NCBI GenBank assembly: GCA_030037185.1
Contig: JASHRR010001350.1
Coordinates: 1-8,015 of the forward strand
DNA: 8,015 nt
DNA from: Xanthobacteraceae bacterium
GTDB taxonomy: Bacteria > Pseudomonadota > Alphaproteobacteria > Rhizobiales > Xanthobacteraceae
Direction of reading: 5' to 3'
Shown: in pieces, positions 6,500 to 8,015 of the stretch
Layout of the letters: the number at the start of each line of letters is the position of its first letter
How positions within the stretch are numbered: position 1 is the first letter of the stretch
Notes under the pieces: generated by a model
The model's input: only the letters and a program-made list of their open reading frames with translations
What the model was told of the DNA's origin: nothing
Databases searched by the model: none
Made by a program: the position numbers and the translations under genes

Positions 6500-7534
6500 A
6501 TGATTGTTAACTATCGCCGGGAGTCCAGCTTGCTCAGGCTCGGATATAAGGCCTCCGCCGAACAGTTCGGCCCGACCGATCTCTTGGATTTCGCCTGCAC
6601 CGCAGAGGAAGTCGGCTTCGATTCGGTCTTCATCAGCGATCACTTTCAGCCCTGGAAGCACACTGGCGGGCATGCTCCCGCATCCATACCGTGGCTCGGA
6701 GCCCTCGGCGCTCGCACAACGCGCATCGTCATGGGCACAAGCGTCATGACCGCGACGTTTCGATATCATCCGTCGATCGTGGCGCAGTCGTTTGCGACAT
6801 TGGCGTCCATGTTCCCGGACCGGGTCATCCTGGGCCTGGGCAGCGGCGAATCGCTCAACGACGTGGCGGCGACTGGCTTCGAGTGGCCGGCATTTAAAGA
6901 GCGCGCCGCGCGCTTGCTCGAATCGATCACACTGATGCGCCGCCTGTGGACCGAGGAGCGCGTAACATTTGAAGGCCAATATTACAAGACCAAGAAGGCC
7001 ACCCTCTATGACCGCCCAGACCGGCCGGTGCCAATCTATCTGGCCGCCTCCGGTCCTACCGTGGCAAAAATGACCGGCGAAATTGCCGAGGGTTACATTT
7101 GTACCAGCGGCAAGGCGTCTGAGCTCTATACCGAGACGTTGCTTCCCAATGTCGCTGAGGGCCTTGTGAAAGCCGGACGGTCCGACCAGTCCATCGATCG
7201 CATGATCGAGATGAAAGTCTCCTTCGATACCGATCGACAACGCGCGCTGGAGGACACCAGGCATTGGGCGGCTCTGGCGCTGTCACCCGAGGAGAAGATG
7301 TCGATTGAGGATCCGATGGAAATGGAAAAGCTCGCGAATGCGTTGCCGGTCGAGCGCACGGCCAAGCGGTGGATCGTTTCAACCGATCCGGGCGAACACG
7401 TCGCTACGATCAAACGCTACATCGACATCGGATTCCAACATCTGGTGTTTCATGCGCCTGGTCCCGATCAGAAACGCTTCCTAAGACTCTATGGCGAGCA
7501 CATTCTGCCACGATTGCGAGTGCTAGTTTCATGA
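6500..7534 (+). CDS. fgd: F420-dependent glucose-6-phosphate dehydrogenase (FGD) homologue
   Basis: This LLM-family protein matches mycobacterial FGD1 nearly end to end. FGD1 oxidises glucose-6-phosphate to 6-phosphogluconolactone and reduces F420. Shared blocks are LGYKASAEQF, SDHFQPW, GGHAP, GTSV, FRYHP, GSGESLN, FICTSGK (here YICTSGK), ELYTE, EEKMSIEDP, EMEK, AKRWIV and HLVFHAPG. Equivalents of all the FGD1 residues I know for catalysis and phosphate binding are kept: His40 and Trp44 (SDHFQPW), Glu109 (GSGE), Lys198 (TSGK), Lys259 (EEK) and Arg283 (AKR), at matching spacing apart from one single-residue gap. I took ATG 6500, but TTG 6530, with GGGAG six bases before it, would start MLRLGYKAS exactly where FGD1 starts and may be the true start. 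The last four bases overlap cofE. A related F420-dependent sugar or alcohol dehydrogenase is the main alternative. Confidence 0.86.
   Translation: MIVNYRRESSLLRLGYKASAEQFGPTDLLDFACTAEEVGFDSVFISDHFQPWKHTGGHAPASIPWLGALGARTTRIVMGTSVMTATFRYHPSIVAQSFATLASMFPDRVILGLGSGESLNDVAATGFEWPAFKERAARLLESITLMRRLWTEERVTFEGQYYKTKKATLYDRPDRPVPIYLAASGPTVAKMTGEIAEGYICTSGKASELYTETLLPNVAEGLVKAGRSDQSIDRMIEMKVSFDTDRQRALEDTRHWAALALSPEEKMSIEDPMEMEKLANALPVERTAKRWIVSTDPGEHVATIKRYIDIGFQHLVFHAPGPDQKRFLRLYGEHILPRLRVLVS
6519..6523 (+). promoter_or_regulatory. ribosome binding site GGGAG favouring a TTG start at 6530
   Basis: GGGAG sits six bases before an in-frame TTG (6530-6532). The ATG at 6500 has only purine-rich GAGCGAGA upstream and no good Shine-Dalgarno match. 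Homology to FGD1 begins at this TTG, so the ten codons between 6500 and 6530 may be untranslated. Confidence 0.4.
7531..7534 (+). other. ATGA start/stop overlap between fgd and cofE
   Basis: The cofE ATG (7531-7533) overlaps the fgd TGA (7532-7534). No separate Shine-Dalgarno sequence is obvious before cofE, so ribosomes finishing fgd probably re-initiate there. This ties production of the F420 reducer to that of an F420 maturation enzyme. Confidence 0.7.
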
Positions 7535-8015
7535 ACACGCCGACGCGACTGAGCCTCAGTGTCGTTCCCAGTGTTCCGCTGATTGCACCCGGCGACGACC
7601 TCGGAGCGGTTATCGTGCGGGCGATGGATGAATCCGGCATGCGACCGGTCGACGGTGACATTATCGTCGTCGCCCAAAAGATTGTATCGAAATCGCAAAA
7701 CCGGTTTGTTGATCTGAGTACCGTGACGCCGTCGCCGCGCGCCGAAGGAGTTGCCGCTGCGGTCGGCAAGGACCCGCGGCTCATCGAAGTCATTCTCTCG
7801 GAGTCGGTTCGGATCGTCCGCCAGCACCAACATGTCCTGATCACGGAGCATCGCGCCGGCTTCATTTCCGCCAATGCCGGCGTTGACCGGTCCAATCTGG
7901 ACGCACCAGCGGGAAAGGATTTGGTTCTGCGTTTGCCTGCCGATTGCGACGGCGTAGCTGAGAGCCTGCGCGCGAGCCTGCAGGGGCACTACGGGGCACG
8001 GCTCGGAGTGATTGT
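7531..8015 (+). CDS. cofE: coenzyme F420-0:L-glutamate ligase (CofE), 5' part, cut by the window end
   Basis: The frame from ATG 7531 stays open to the window edge, giving 161 residues. CofE uses GTP to add glutamates through gamma linkages to F420-0, making the usable cofactor in the cytoplasm. Family signatures are the start SVVPSVPLIAPGDDL, GDIIVVAQKIVSKSQ at about 45-59, VTPSPRA, GKDPRLIEVILSES, and GFISANAGVDRSN at about 110-122, followed by VLRLP and a helix running to GVI at the edge. This is the N-terminal half of a protein of roughly 250 residues. Whether it is single-domain or fused to a nitroreductase-like domain as in mycobacterial FbiB cannot be seen. The ATG overlaps the FGD stop as ATGA, pointing to translational coupling. 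Other F420 biosynthesis genes may follow outside the window. Confidence 0.92.
   Translation, partial: MNTPTRLSLSVVPSVPLIAPGDDLGAVIVRAMDESGMRPVDGDIIVVAQKIVSKSQNRFVDLSTVTPSPRAEGVAAAVGKDPRLIEVILSESVRIVRQHQHVLITEHRAGFISANAGVDRSNLDAPAGKDLVLRLPADCDGVAESLRASLQGHYGARLGVI

Noticed and set aside
6401..7264. 287-codon minus-strand open frame opposite fgd
   Set aside because: It overlaps the strongly identified FGD coding region, whose conserved residues explain the sequence. The minus frame has no recognisable domain.
1..8015. CRISPR array, tRNA or rRNA genes
   Set aside because: No regularly spaced identical repeats beyond the three short copies at 1000-1065, and no tRNA-like or rRNA-like conserved segments were seen by eye on either strand.

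Overview
The window reads as accessory, partly decayed DNA from a high-GC bacterium. A Hyphomicrobiales/Bradyrhizobium-like alphaproteobacterium is the best guess. This rests on remembered family resemblance only: a TctC-type solute receptor, an IS110 transposase and a DEAD/DEAH-helicase C-terminus of the kind common there. It has not been tested against any database.

Layout. (1) Positions 1-1240 hold no convincing intact gene: a possible 3' end of a forward gene at the left edge, a minus-strand fragment resembling a helicase C-terminus (about 700-826), a long minus-strand open frame of unknown meaning, and three imperfect copies of a 14-16 bp repeat (1000-1065). (2) Positions 1252-2408 carry a small forward pair, a serine resolvase-like protein and a Cys-rich HNH-like protein. 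Both have lost residues normally needed for catalysis, so the pair looks fossilised. (3) Positions 2409-2755 show nothing recognisable. (4) Positions 2762-4006 are a graveyard of three truncated, frameshifted genes on the + strand: an IS110-family transposase piece, the C-terminal half of a gamma-resorcylate-decarboxylase-like amidohydrolase, and the C-terminal third of a TctC-like receptor. They abut with almost no spacer, as expected after deletions. (5) Positions 4040-8015 are an intact, closely packed + strand operon: an enamidase-like amidohydrolase, a Mer-like LLM-class oxidoreductase, an F420-dependent glucose-6-phosphate dehydrogenase (FGD) homologue that keeps the full set of known active-site residues, and the start of cofE (F420-0:gamma-glutamyl ligase), which runs off the right edge.

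How the right half may work together. CofE adds the glutamate tail to coenzyme F420, FGD would reduce F420 with glucose-6-phosphate, the Mer-like LLM enzyme could spend F420H2 on a substrate, and the enamidase-like hydrolase could open a reduced cyclic amide. Enamidase acts on a partially reduced N-heterocycle in anaerobic nicotinate fermentation. The operon therefore suggests, as a hypothesis, an F420H2-driven reductive route for an N-heterocyclic or similar ring compound. The decayed decarboxylase-like hydrolase and solute receptor immediately upstream look like remains of an older, larger catabolic locus.
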